A stretch of DNA of 64,000 nt from Acidimicrobiales bacterium (GTDB taxonomy: Bacteria > Actinomycetota > Acidimicrobiia > Acidimicrobiales > Iamiaceae): contig JAUJOW010000004.1 of assembly GCA_030447445.1 (NCBI GenBank), positions 128,071 to 192,070 on the forward strand, given 5' to 3'. The notes below the pieces were generated by a model. It saw nothing but the letters and a program-made list of their open reading frames with translations, was not told the origin of the DNA and ran no database searches. This document shows positions 54,839 to 62,850 of this stretch, piece after piece (the stretch's first letter is position 1; every line of letters begins with the position of its first letter). The position numbers and the translations under genes are program-made.

Positions 54839-56242
54839 ATGGCGGCACGGAGGGGCCCGACGTCCACCTCGCGGTTCGGGGTCGGCCGCCGGGAGAGCCA
54901 CGACGCGTCGGCTTTCTACGCCCGATTCGCGCCTCCGGTGTTCTCCGACGACGATGTCGTGGCCAGCCACCACCCGGCCGAGCCGCTGATGGTCGGCGAC
55001 GCCCGGGACATGGCCGAGCTGCCCGACGGCTGCGTGGCCCTCGTGGTCACGTCGCCTCCCTACTACGCCGGCAAGGCCTACGAGGAGGACCTCGGGCAAG
55101 GTCACGTGCCGGGCAGCTACCTCGAGTACCTCGCCATGCTGCGAGACGTCTTCGCCGAGTGCGTCCGGGTGCTCGAGCCGGGCGGTCGCATCGCCGTCAA
55201 CGTCGCCAACCTCGGTCGCCGGCCGTACCGGAGCCTGGCCGCCGACGTCGTGCACATCCTGCAGGACGACCTGCGGCTGCTGCTGCGGGGCGAGATCGTC
55301 TGGCAGAAGGCCCGCGGGGCGGGGGGCTCGTGCGCGTGGGGCACCTTCGGCAGCGCCCGCAACCCGGTGCTGCGGGATGTGTCCGAGCGGGTGATCGTGG
55401 CCGGCAAGGGTCGGCTCGACCGGGCCCGCCGGCGCGAGGAGCGGGCCCAGGAGGCTCTGCCGCACCTCGACACCATCACCAACGACGAGTACCTGCAGGC
55501 CACGCTCGACGTGTGGGAACTGGCTCCGGAGCGGGCCACACGGGTCGACCACCCGGCCCCGTTCCCGGTCGGGCTCCCGCAACGGTTGATCGAGCTGTAC
55601 ACCTTCGAGGGCGACCTCGTGCTCGACCCGTTCCTCGGGTCGGGCAGTGCCGCCGTCGCCGCCGCCCGCACCGGCCGGCGCTGGGTCGGCTACGACACCG
55701 AACCGGCCTACGTCGAGACCGCCCGCCGGCGGGTGGCCGCCGAGGTGGCGTCACCGGATCATGATCCGTACCTGGCCGAGGCGGCCCAGCGGGGCCAGTC
55801 CATGGGCGACCTCGCCACGGCCGCGCTCGAGGAGGCCGGGTTCGTCGAGGTGTCGCCTCGGCCCGTCACGGTCCGAGGGCTGGGGTTCAAGATCGCCCGC
55901 ACGGCGCTCGACGGCTCCGGCCGGCGGTGGTGGTTCGATCTCACCGGCGGATTCACCACGCCCCGCACCGGCCTGGTGCGCACCGACACCGCGCTCGCCG
56001 CGCTGGGCCGGGCCTCTGCCCTGCGAGCCACCGGGCCGGACCGGGTGGTGCTGCTCACGTCCTGGCTCCCGCCGGCCCGCTCCGGCCTCGGCCGAACCTT
56101 GCGGGCGCCGGGCCCCGACGTGGTGTTCGACGCCGTCGAGGTGCTCGACCCTGCCGGCCGTGCTCGCCTCGCCGCCTACGCCACCGGGGCCGAGGCGAAG
56201 CGGTCCCTTCCTGGTTTCTGGGCCGCCACCGACCTCGTCTGA
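54839..56242 (+). CDS. Site-specific DNA methyltransferase with unassigned C-terminal domain
   Basis: A 467-residue DNA methyltransferase. Catalytic motif IV TSPPYYAGK comes before SAM motif I DPFLGSGSAAVAA, the order of the beta class, which methylates N4-cytosine or N6-adenine; TSPPY leans towards N4-cytosine. A further ~150 residues at the C-terminus (ARTALDGSGRRWWFDLTGGF, ALRATGPDRVVLLTSWLP) form a domain I cannot assign. No restriction enzyme gene is beside it, so it may be an orphan epigenetic methylase. ATG at 54839; its 5' end lies 36 bp after the ABC exporter gene. Confidence 0.86.
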   Translation: MAARRGPTSTSRFGVGRRESHDASAFYARFAPPVFSDDDVVASHHPAEPLMVGDARDMAELPDGCVALVVTSPPYYAGKAYEEDLGQGHVPGSYLEYLAMLRDVFAECVRVLEPGGRIAVNVANLGRRPYRSLAADVVHILQDDLRLLLRGEIVWQKARGAGGSCAWGTFGSARNPVLRDVSERVIVAGKGRLDRARRREERAQEALPHLDTITNDEYLQATLDVWELAPERATRVDHPAPFPVGLPQRLIELYTFEGDLVLDPFLGSGSAAVAAARTGRRWVGYDTEPAYVETARRRVAAEVASPDHDPYLAEAAQRGQSMGDLATAALEEAGFVEVSPRPVTVRGLGFKIARTALDGSGRRWWFDLTGGFTTPRTGLVRTDTALAALGRASALRATGPDRVVLLTSWLPPARSGLGRTLRAPGPDVVFDAVEVLDPAGRARLAAYATGAEAKRSLPGFWAATDLV

Positions 56243-56346
56243 TCGCCGCCCCTCCGCCGGCCGGCGCCGGCTCGGTGGGTCGGGTGGCGGTGGTTGTTAC
56301 TATCGAGGTAGGAGAAATCCGCTCCCTTCCACCCTGAGGAACCGCG

Positions 56347-57744
56347 ATGGCAGTCCAAGATCTCGATCTCGGCCGCTACAAGCTCGGCTGGTCCGACGCC
56401 GAGGACTATGTGTTCAAGCCCAAGCGAGGGCTGAACCGCGACATCGTCAACGAGATGGCCTGGATGAAGGGCGAGCCCGACTGGATGCGCGACTACCGGC
56501 TCAAGTCGCTGCAGCACTTCGAGCGTCGGCCCATGCCGAACTGGGGCGGCGACATGTCCCAGATCTTCTTCGACGACATCTACTACTACATCAAGCCCAT
56601 CGACAAGCAGGTCGACGCCTGGGACGAGCTGCCCGACTCGGTCAAGAACACCTACGAGAAGCTGGGCATCCCCGAGGCCGAGCGCAAGTACCTCGCCGGG
56701 GTCACCGCCCAGTACGAGAGCGAGGTCGTGTACCACCGGAACCGGGAGGACCTCGAGTCCCAGGGCGTGATCTTCACCGACATGGACACCGCGCTACGGG
56801 AGCACCCCGAGCTGGTGAAGCAGTACTTCGGGACCATCATCCCGAAGAACGACAACAAGTTCGCGGCGCTGAACTCGGCGGTGTGGAGCGGCGGCAGCTT
56901 CATCTACGTGCCCCCCGGCGTCGAGGTCGAGATGCCGCTGCAGGCCTACTTCCGGATCAACGCCGAGAACATGGGCCAGTTCGAGCGGACGCTGATCATC
57001 GCCGACGAGGGCTCCAAGGTGCACTACATCGAGGGCTGCTCGGCGCCGGTGTACACGTCGGACTCGCTGCACTCGGCCGTGGTCGAGATCGTGGTCAAGC
57101 CGAGCGCCCGGGTGACCTACACCACCATCCAGAACTGGTCCAACAACGTGTTCAACCTGGTCACCAAGCGGGCCCGGGTCGAGGCCGAGGGCCACATGGA
57201 GTGGATCGACGGCAACATCGGCAGTCGGCTCACCATGAAGTACCCGGCGGTCTACATGGTCGGGCCCAAGGCGTCGGGTGAGGTGCTCTCGGTGGCCTAC
57301 GCCGGCCCCGGGCAGCACCAGGACGCCGGGGCCAAGATGGTCCACGCCGCCCCCGAGACCACCTCCAAGATCGTGTCGAAGTCCATCTCCAAGGACGGCG
57401 GCCGCACGTCGTACCGGGGTCTGGTGCGGGTCGAGGACGACGCCCGCGGCTGCAAGAGCCACGTGCAGTGCGACGCGCTCATCCTCGACGAGGACTCGGT
57501 CAGCGACACCTTCCCCTACATGGAGGTCGGTGCCCGGGATGCCGTCATCGGCCACGAGGCCACGGTGTCGAAGGTGGCCGACGAGCAGCTCTTCTACCTG
57601 ATGAGCCGGGGCCTCACCCAGGAGCAGGCCATGGGGATGGTGGTCAACGGCTTCATCGAGCCGGTGACCCGCACCCTCCCCATGGAGTACGCCGTCGAGT
57701 GGAGCCGCCTCATCGAGCTCCAGATGGAAGGCAGCGTGGGCTGA
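56347..57744 (+). CDS. sufB: Fe-S cluster assembly protein SufB
   Basis: SufB is the scaffold subunit of the SufBCD complex that builds iron-sulfur clusters. The 465 residues include [40 protein letters not shown] and the [20 protein letters not shown] region with the cluster-ligand environment. GAGGAA lies 6 nt before the ATG, and a TACTAT stretch about 45 bp upstream could be a -10 box. Unusually, sufD, sufC and sufS do not follow; the downstream gene is a small Cys-rich protein. The rest must be elsewhere. Confidence 0.95.
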   Translation: MAVQDLDLGRYKLGWSDAEDYVFKPKRGLNRDIVNEMAWMKGEPDWMRDYRLKSLQHFERRPMPNWGGDMSQIFFDDIYYYIKPIDKQVDAWDELPDSVKNTYEKLGIPEAERKYLAGVTAQYESEVVYHRNREDLESQGVIFTDMDTALREHPELVKQYFGTIIPKNDNKFAALNSAVWSGGSFIYVPPGVEVEMPLQAYFRINAENMGQFERTLIIADEGSKVHYIEGCSAPVYTSDSLHSAVVEIVVKPSARVTYTTIQNWSNNVFNLVTKRARVEAEGHMEWIDGNIGSRLTMKYPAVYMVGPKASGEVLSVAYAGPGQHQDAGAKMVHAAPETTSKIVSKSISKDGGRTSYRGLVRVEDDARGCKSHVQCDALILDEDSVSDTFPYMEVGARDAVIGHEATVSKVADEQLFYLMSRGLTQEQAMGMVVNGFIEPVTRTLPMEYAVEWSRLIELQMEGSVG

Positions 57745-57833
57745 GCGAAGCTCAGCCCACCCCGCTAGGGCGGCGGGTGGGGTCGGTGGACGTGGAAGGC
57801 AGCGTGGGCTGAGCGGAGTTCAGCCCACCCCGC
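57725..57833. repeat. Duplicated 41-bp element with 11-bp hairpins at the sufB 3' end
   Basis: Units at 57725-57765 and 57793-57833 differ at two positions and repeat the last codons and stop of sufB. Each has a GTGGGCTGAGC hairpin with a 3-nt loop (57736-57760 and 57804-57828) that can terminate transcription. The 27-bp spacer is an exact reverse complement of part of the 34835 repeat. The duplication and dispersal suggest a mobile or recombinogenic hairpin element. Confidence 0.75.
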
Positions 57834-57865
57834 GTGAGGGTGAGGGCGACGGGGCGGCTGGCACA

Positions 57866-58228
57866 ATGGCGTCCATGCCGATGCGCCAGGACTGCAAGAA
57901 CTTCGAGTCCCGCACCTACGCCAACGGTGAGACGGTCCGCAAGTGCAACCTCGACCTCGCTCCCGAGGCGCCCTGGCGGTGCCCGGAGGACTGTGCCGCC
58001 TACGAACGCCGCCTGGCCGACGTCAACTGGCGCCACGGCAGCCTGGTGACCCCGGAGACGCCCCCGGAACCGCCCGGGCTCGACGAGCGGGGCGAGGACA
58101 TCGCCCGGCTGCTCGACGAGGCCGAGGACATCGTCAACGCCGCCGGCCCGGAGATCCTGGCCGAGGTCGAGGACCAACGTTCACGCCGTGGCCGGCGCTG
58201 GACGAAGATCTTCCGTCGCTCCCGCTGA
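57866..58228 (+). CDS. Small cysteine-rich protein downstream of SufB
   Basis: A 120-residue protein with four cysteines spaced C-x16-C-x11-C-x3-C in the first 50 residues (QDCKNFES, RKCNLDLA, RCPEDCAAY), which could hold a metal or an Fe-S cluster. The second half is a charged helix ending RRSRRGRRWTKIFRRSR, typical of RNA- or ribosome-associated tails. ATG at 57866 or 57875. Its position after sufB suggests a link to Fe-S metabolism, but that is inference. No known family recognised. Confidence 0.55.
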   Translation: MASMPMRQDCKNFESRTYANGETVRKCNLDLAPEAPWRCPEDCAAYERRLADVNWRHGSLVTPETPPEPPGLDERGEDIARLLDEAEDIVNAAGPEILAEVEDQRSRRGRRWTKIFRRSR

Positions 58229-58234
58229 GCGGCG

Positions 58235-58351
58235 CCGGGTCGAGGCTGACCGTGCCGTGGCGTCCGGGAACCGGACACTGTTGCACGGTGAGCGGCCGGG
58301 TCGAGGTGACCGTGCCGTGGCGTCCGGAAAGCGGACACTGCTACACGGTGA
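58235..58351. repeat. Tandem ~60-bp hairpin repeat between convergent genes
   Basis: Two ~60-bp units (58235-58295 and 58296-58351), about 90% alike. Each holds the stem GTCCGG/CCGGAC and an outer ACCGTGC/GCACGGT pairing with a GAA-type loop. A further GCCG-GAA-CGGC-like hairpin follows at about 58350-58365. The pair lies between the Cys-rich gene and dprE1, which converge, so it probably terminates both. Confidence 0.7.
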
Positions 58352-58384
58352 CCGCCGAAGGCGGTGAGCGTCACCGCGGCTTGC

Positions 58385-59761
58385 TCAGTAGAGGTCGAGG
58401 CGGCGGGCCAGGTCGCTGCGGATGACGCCGGTCGGGTCGGCCCGGTCCCGGACGGCCCGCCACTCGTCGAGGCGCGGGTACATGGCCCCCACGAGCTCGG
58501 GTCGGAGCCGGCTGTCCTTGGCCAGGTAGACCCGGCCGCCGACGGCCACGGCGTCCTCGTCGAGGCGGTCGAGCAGGTCCCCCAGCCCGGCCACACCGGC
58601 GGGGATGTCGAGGGAGAGCGTCCAGCCCTTCGTCGGGAACGACAGTGGCCCGGGGTTGGCCGGACCGAACCGCTTCAAGACGGACAGGAACGACGGGCAG
58701 GCCGCTGCTGACAGGGCCTCGACCATCCGCCGCAAGGCATCCTCGGCCCCGGTGGGGACGACCACCTGCCACTGGACGAAGCCGGCCCGGCCGTACATCC
58801 GGTTCCAGCCCCGCACCAGGTCGAGGGGGTAGAAGAACCTGGAGATGGTCTGCAGCTCGTCGCGCCGGCGGGCCGGCGCCCTGCGGTACCAGGCCTCGTT
58901 GAATGCCCGGATGGTGGCTCGGTTGAGGAGACCCGATGGCACCCACGGTGGGGCACCGACCAGCGCTCCCGGGTGGTAGTCGAGGGCCGTCGCTGGGTCG
59001 TCAGCGGCCGGCGGTCCGAGCTCGTCGCGGCGGGCGAAGCGACCGCGTGTGAGCACCGAGCGGCCGGTGGCGACGCCGGTGGCCAACAGGTCGATCCAGG
59101 CGACGGAGTACTCATAGGCATCGTCGCCGGCGACCATGAGCGCCATCGCCTCGTCGAGGTTGGCGGTGCGGTCGGTATCGACGGTGACCCGGCTCGTCTC
59201 GATCGGGTGGAGCACGAGGGTGGCGTCGACCACCACGCCGGTGAGGCCGAGGCCCCCGGCGGTGGCCCAGAACAGCTCTGGGTCGGCTTCGGGGCCGACG
59301 GAGACGACGCCGAGGCCGGGAGTGGCCAACGTGAGCGACGGCACGTGGGCGCACCAGGTGCCGGCCCCGTGGTGGTTCTTGCCGTGGACGTCGGCGGCCA
59401 CCGAGCCGCCGACGGTGACGTGGCGGGTGCCGGGGCTGACCGGCACGAAGAAGCCCCGGGGGACCAGGTGGCGCAGGAGACCGTCGATGCTTGCCCCGGC
59501 GGCGACGGTGATCTCGCCCCGCTCGGCGTCGAAGGCGCAGACGTCGTCGACCGCGGTCGTGTCCACCACGCGGCCACCGGCGTTCTGCGCCGCATCGCCG
59601 TAGCTGCGCCCGAGGCCTCGGGCGAGGACGCCCCGCGCTGGTGGGTCGTCGACCCCGGCTCGCAGCTCGCTGTAGGTGAATGGGCGGGCCACGTCGGCCC
59701 CTGTGGGAGCGGTACCGCCCCAGCCGGTGAGCTCGGCGCGAACCGGCCGCAGGGCGGCCAT
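58385..59761 (-). CDS. dprE1: Decaprenylphospho-beta-D-ribose 2-oxidase (FAD)
   Basis: Oxidises decaprenyl-phosphoryl-ribose in arabinan precursor synthesis. The 458 residues match mycobacterial DprE1 in length and in the FAD-binding GRSYGDAAQN, SPGTRHVTVGGSVAADVHGK and KRFGPANPGPLSFP segments, and the substrate lysine in YLAKDSR. The residue corresponding to the mycobacterial active-site Cys387 is Ser (GWTLSLDIP versus GWNICVDFP). Its ATG overlaps the ubiA stop (ATGA), and the whole three-gene set is on the minus strand. Confidence 0.92.
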   Translation of the reverse strand: MAALRPVRAELTGWGGTAPTGADVARPFTYSELRAGVDDPPARGVLARGLGRSYGDAAQNAGGRVVDTTAVDDVCAFDAERGEITVAAGASIDGLLRHLVPRGFFVPVSPGTRHVTVGGSVAADVHGKNHHGAGTWCAHVPSLTLATPGLGVVSVGPEADPELFWATAGGLGLTGVVVDATLVLHPIETSRVTVDTDRTANLDEAMALMVAGDDAYEYSVAWIDLLATGVATGRSVLTRGRFARRDELGPPAADDPATALDYHPGALVGAPPWVPSGLLNRATIRAFNEAWYRRAPARRRDELQTISRFFYPLDLVRGWNRMYGRAGFVQWQVVVPTGAEDALRRMVEALSAAACPSFLSVLKRFGPANPGPLSFPTKGWTLSLDIPAGVAGLGDLLDRLDEDAVAVGGRVYLAKDSRLRPELVGAMYPRLDEWRAVRDRADPTGVIRSDLARRLDLY

Positions 59762-60678
59762 CACGTGGCGTAGGTGCCGAGGCCGAACGCCACCGCCCAC
59801 AGCAGGGCCAGGGCCTGCAGGATCCGGTCCCGGAGCACGAGCTCCTCGGGGGCGCCGCCCTCGCCGGCGTCGACGAGTTGGGCGTAGCGCAGCACGGCGG
59901 CGGCGAAGGGCACGATCGAGATCTGGAACCAGGGGACCGACCCGTCGACCAGGGCCGCCTTCTCGAACGCCCACAGGCAGTACGCCACCAGGACGACGCC
60001 CGAGGACACCGACCGCAGGTAGGCGAGGTACGACGGTGTGTACGCCTCCATGCTGCGCCGGGTGGAGACGGCGTCGTCGCCGAGGGCGGCGGCTTCGGCG
60101 TGGCGCTTGCCGGCGACCATGAACAGCGAGCCGAACGAGGCCACGATGAAGAACCAGTCGGAGATGGGCAGGTCGGTGGCGGCCCCGCCGGCGATGGCCC
60201 GCAACACGAAGCCGGCGGCCACGGCCAGGACGTCGAGTACGGCCACGTGCTTCAGCCACACGGTGTAGGTGGTGGTGAGGACCACGTAGCCGCCGAGCAC
60301 CACCCCGAGCTGCCAGCGCGAGGCGACGGCGGCGGCCACCCCGGCCACGAGCAGGGCCGGGCCGAGCACCCTGGCCAGGCCCACGGGCACCTCACCGGCG
60401 GCGATGGGCCGGTGGCGCTTCGTCGGGTGCAGCCGGTCCTGTTCCACGTCGCCGGCGTCGTTCAACAGGTAGGTCCCGGCCGAGACGGTGCAGAAGCAGA
60501 GGAAGGCGACGAAGGCGTCGAGCGCCACCGCCGGCTCGTCGAGCACCCCGGCCGCTCCCGGGGCGGCGAACACGAGCACGTTCTTGACCCACTGCTTGGG
60601 ACGGACGGCGGCGACGAGGGCGACCGGCAACGACCTCGGCGTCGACCGCCGAGCGGTGTCGGGGGGGGAAAGCGTCAT
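59761..60678 (-). CDS. ubiA: Decaprenyl-phosphate phosphoribosyltransferase (UbiA family)
   Basis: Transfers phosphoribose from PRPP to decaprenyl phosphate, the first committed step to decaprenyl-phosphoryl-arabinose. Membrane protein of 305 residues with nine hydrophobic stretches. The signature NDAGDVEQDRLHPTKRHRPI fits the phosphoribosyltransferase branch (NDxxDxxxDxxHPxKRxRP). ATG at 60678 overlaps the dprE2 stop; its own stop overlaps the dprE1 start. Match to Rv3806c in size and motifs is strong. Confidence 0.93.
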   Translation of the reverse strand: MTLSPPDTARRSTPRSLPVALVAAVRPKQWVKNVLVFAAPGAAGVLDEPAVALDAFVAFLCFCTVSAGTYLLNDAGDVEQDRLHPTKRHRPIAAGEVPVGLARVLGPALLVAGVAAAVASRWQLGVVLGGYVVLTTTYTVWLKHVAVLDVLAVAAGFVLRAIAGGAATDLPISDWFFIVASFGSLFMVAGKRHAEAAALGDDAVSTRRSMEAYTPSYLAYLRSVSSGVVLVAYCLWAFEKAALVDGSVPWFQISIVPFAAAVLRYAQLVDAGEGGAPEELVLRDRILQALALLWAVAFGLGTYAT

Positions 60679-61442
60679 CAGCGGGCGGCGACCTTGCGCC
60701 ACAGCGGGCGGGGGAGGTTCCGGAGCACGCCGAACACGAGCCGCAGGACCGGCGGCACCCACACCACGGCGCTGCCCTTGCGCAGCCCCTCGGCCAGGGC
60801 GTCGGCCACCGCTTCGGGTGTGGTGGCGAAGGGGGCCGGCTCCTTGCCTTCGGTCATCTTGGAGTGCACGAACCCGGGCCGGACGATCATCACCCGGGCC
60901 CCGGAGCCGACGAGGGCGTCGCCCAGGCCCTGGGCGAACCCGTCGAGGCCGGCCTTGGTCGACCCGTACACGAAGTTGTCGCTGCGAACCCGCACACCGG
61001 CCACCGACGAGAGCACCACCAGCACGCCGTGGCCCTGGGACCGGAGGCGGTCGGCCACGGCCAGGCTCGAGGAGACGGCACCGACGTAGTTCACCGTGGC
61101 GGCGTCGGCGGCGGCGGCCGGGTCACGGTCGAAGGCGGCCTGGTCGCCCAGGACACCGAAGGCGACGATGACGGCGTCGATGTCGCCGTGCCGGTCGAAG
61201 ACGTCTCCGACCACAGTGGCGTGGGAGGCGGTGTCGGCGGCGTCGAAGGCGACGGTCTCGACCGTGTCGGCCCCGGCGTCCCGCAGCTCCTCGGCCACCG
61301 GCTTCAGCTCGTGGGGTCGGCGGGCGGCCAGGACGACCGTTCGGCACCGGTCGGCGACCAGCCGGCGCACCGTCGCCAGAGCCAGATCGGAACCGCCGCC
61401 GAGCACCAGCACGGACTGGACCCCTCCGAGCGCGTCACGCAC
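60678..61442 (-). CDS. dprE2: Decaprenylphospho-beta-D-erythro-pentofuranosid-2-ulose 2-reductase
   Basis: An SDR enzyme of 254 residues, the length of mycobacterial DprE2, that reduces the keto product of DprE1 to decaprenyl-phosphoryl-arabinose. The cofactor site is VLVLGGGSDLALATVRR, the catalytic segment LSSVAGVRVRSDNFVYGSTK supplies Ser, Tyr and Lys, and the end KGSAVVWVPPVLRLVFGVLR is typical. GTG start at 61442. First gene of the dprE2-ubiA-dprE1 operon. Confidence 0.9.
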   Translation of the reverse strand: MRDALGGVQSVLVLGGGSDLALATVRRLVADRCRTVVLAARRPHELKPVAEELRDAGADTVETVAFDAADTASHATVVGDVFDRHGDIDAVIVAFGVLGDQAAFDRDPAAAADAATVNYVGAVSSSLAVADRLRSQGHGVLVVLSSVAGVRVRSDNFVYGSTKAGLDGFAQGLGDALVGSGARVMIVRPGFVHSKMTEGKEPAPFATTPEAVADALAEGLRKGSAVVWVPPVLRLVFGVLRNLPRPLWRKVAAR

Positions 61443-61611
61443 GACGCACCGCCGGAGGAGCGAGTGAGGCGGACGGAGTAGCTTGCGGTGGGGGCACGTT
61501 CTTCAGTCCGGTCAGGTTCGACGGCCAGGATGACGAGCGCGTGGGACGCCCTCGAAACCGGCCAGGAGCGGCCGATGGAGTACCCGAAACTAGCCCTCCG
61601 AGGTCGCGAAC

Positions 61612-62850
61612 ATGAAGATCGCCCGTTGGCGGGCACGCTCAGCGCTCGTCGCTCTGGTCACGGTCACCGCCCTGGTGGCCAGTGCCTGCTACGGGACGCC
61701 ACCGCCCCCGAGCACCGACTCCGACAACGCCGAGCCGAGCAACCCGAACAACCGCTACGGCTGGTTCGAGGCCGGCCTCGAGTGGCGAGGTGACTTCGGC
61801 GACCCCCACGTGGTGCGGGTGGGGAGCACCTACTACGCCTACAGCTCACCGGTCGGCGGCCGCTACCTCCCGGTGCTGACCTCGACCGACCTGGTCCACT
61901 GGTACATCCACCGCCGGTGGACATCCAAGCCGGCGCCCTGGGCGGGCGGCCCGAACCCGCAGACCGACCCCGAGATCCCCGCCGAGATCAGGTACGCCCC
62001 CCTGAACGACGGCGACACCTGGAACATGAACGACGGTCTCGTCCGCCCCGCCTCGTGGGGGCTCACCAACGACCAGGGCCCCTGGATCAAGAAGGACCTC
62101 TGGGCGCCAGGCGTCACCCAGATCGGTAACAGCTGGTACGCCTACTCTTCGGTGCGGGTGAGCTGGACCGGTGACGATCCCAACAACTACGGGCGTTTCT
62201 GCCTCACCGTGGCCTCGGCGCCGTCGCCGCTCGGCCCCTTCCGGGACGTGAGCGGGTCGGGCCCCATCCTCTGCGACGTCGACCCGTCGGGGTCGATCGG
62301 CCCCGCGCCGTTCTACGACGCCGCCACGGGCACGACGTACCTGCTCTGGAAGGCGGCCGGCCGCCGCACGGCGCCGGGGGTGCAGGGCTACCCGTCGGCG
62401 CTCAAGTCGGTGGCGCTCACCACCGGAGGCCTCCCCACCGGACCAGTGCGGACGTTGCTCACCACCAAGGAGGGCTCCTGGGAGGGCATGACCATCGAGA
62501 ACCCGTCGATGGTGGCCTACGGCGGCCGCTACTACCTCTTCTACTCTGGCAACTCCTGGACGGCTGCCTCCGACGGGTCGAGCCCGTACGCCACCGGTTG
62601 GGCCGAGTGCAGCTCCGGTCCCCGCGGCGGGTGCGTGCGCCGCACCAGCGGGCCGCTGCTGCGCAGCTCGGGGCACATCCAGGGCCCGGGCGGGGCCTCG
62701 GCCTTCATCGACACGGCCGGACGCCTGCGCCTCGCCTACGCGTACTACTGGCTGGGGGAGAACCGCCGCGACACCTTCATCGCCCATCCCCGCCGGCTGA
62801 AGGTGGCGACCATCGTCCGGGGGTCAGACGGGGTGCTTCGCGTCGGCTGA
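61612..62850 (+). CDS. GH43-like beta-propeller lipoprotein (arabinan-active candidate)
   Basis: A secreted lipoprotein of 412 residues with signal peptide ending in VASACYG. The five-bladed propeller of GH43 is suggested by GDFGDPHVVRVGSTYYAYSS (base Asp), WMNDG-like DTWNMNDGLVRP, ILCDVDPSGSIGPAPFYD (modulating Asp) and GMTIENPSMVAYGGRYYLFY (general acid Glu). GH43 members act on arabinans and xylans. Beside the arabinose precursor operon, an arabinan-remodelling role is plausible but unproven. Divergent from dprE2, about 170 bp apart. Confidence 0.84.
   Translation: MKIARWRARSALVALVTVTALVASACYGTPPPPSTDSDNAEPSNPNNRYGWFEAGLEWRGDFGDPHVVRVGSTYYAYSSPVGGRYLPVLTSTDLVHWYIHRRWTSKPAPWAGGPNPQTDPEIPAEIRYAPLNDGDTWNMNDGLVRPASWGLTNDQGPWIKKDLWAPGVTQIGNSWYAYSSVRVSWTGDDPNNYGRFCLTVASAPSPLGPFRDVSGSGPILCDVDPSGSIGPAPFYDAATGTTYLLWKAAGRRTAPGVQGYPSALKSVALTTGGLPTGPVRTLLTTKEGSWEGMTIENPSMVAYGGRYYLFYSGNSWTAASDGSSPYATGWAECSSGPRGGCVRRTSGPLLRSSGHIQGPGGASAFIDTAGRLRLAYAYYWLGENRRDTFIAHPRRLKVATIVRGSDGVLRVG

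Noticed and set aside
58835-59600. Overlapping plus-strand openings inside dprE1
   Set aside because: These are frame shadows of a strongly conserved minus-strand gene.
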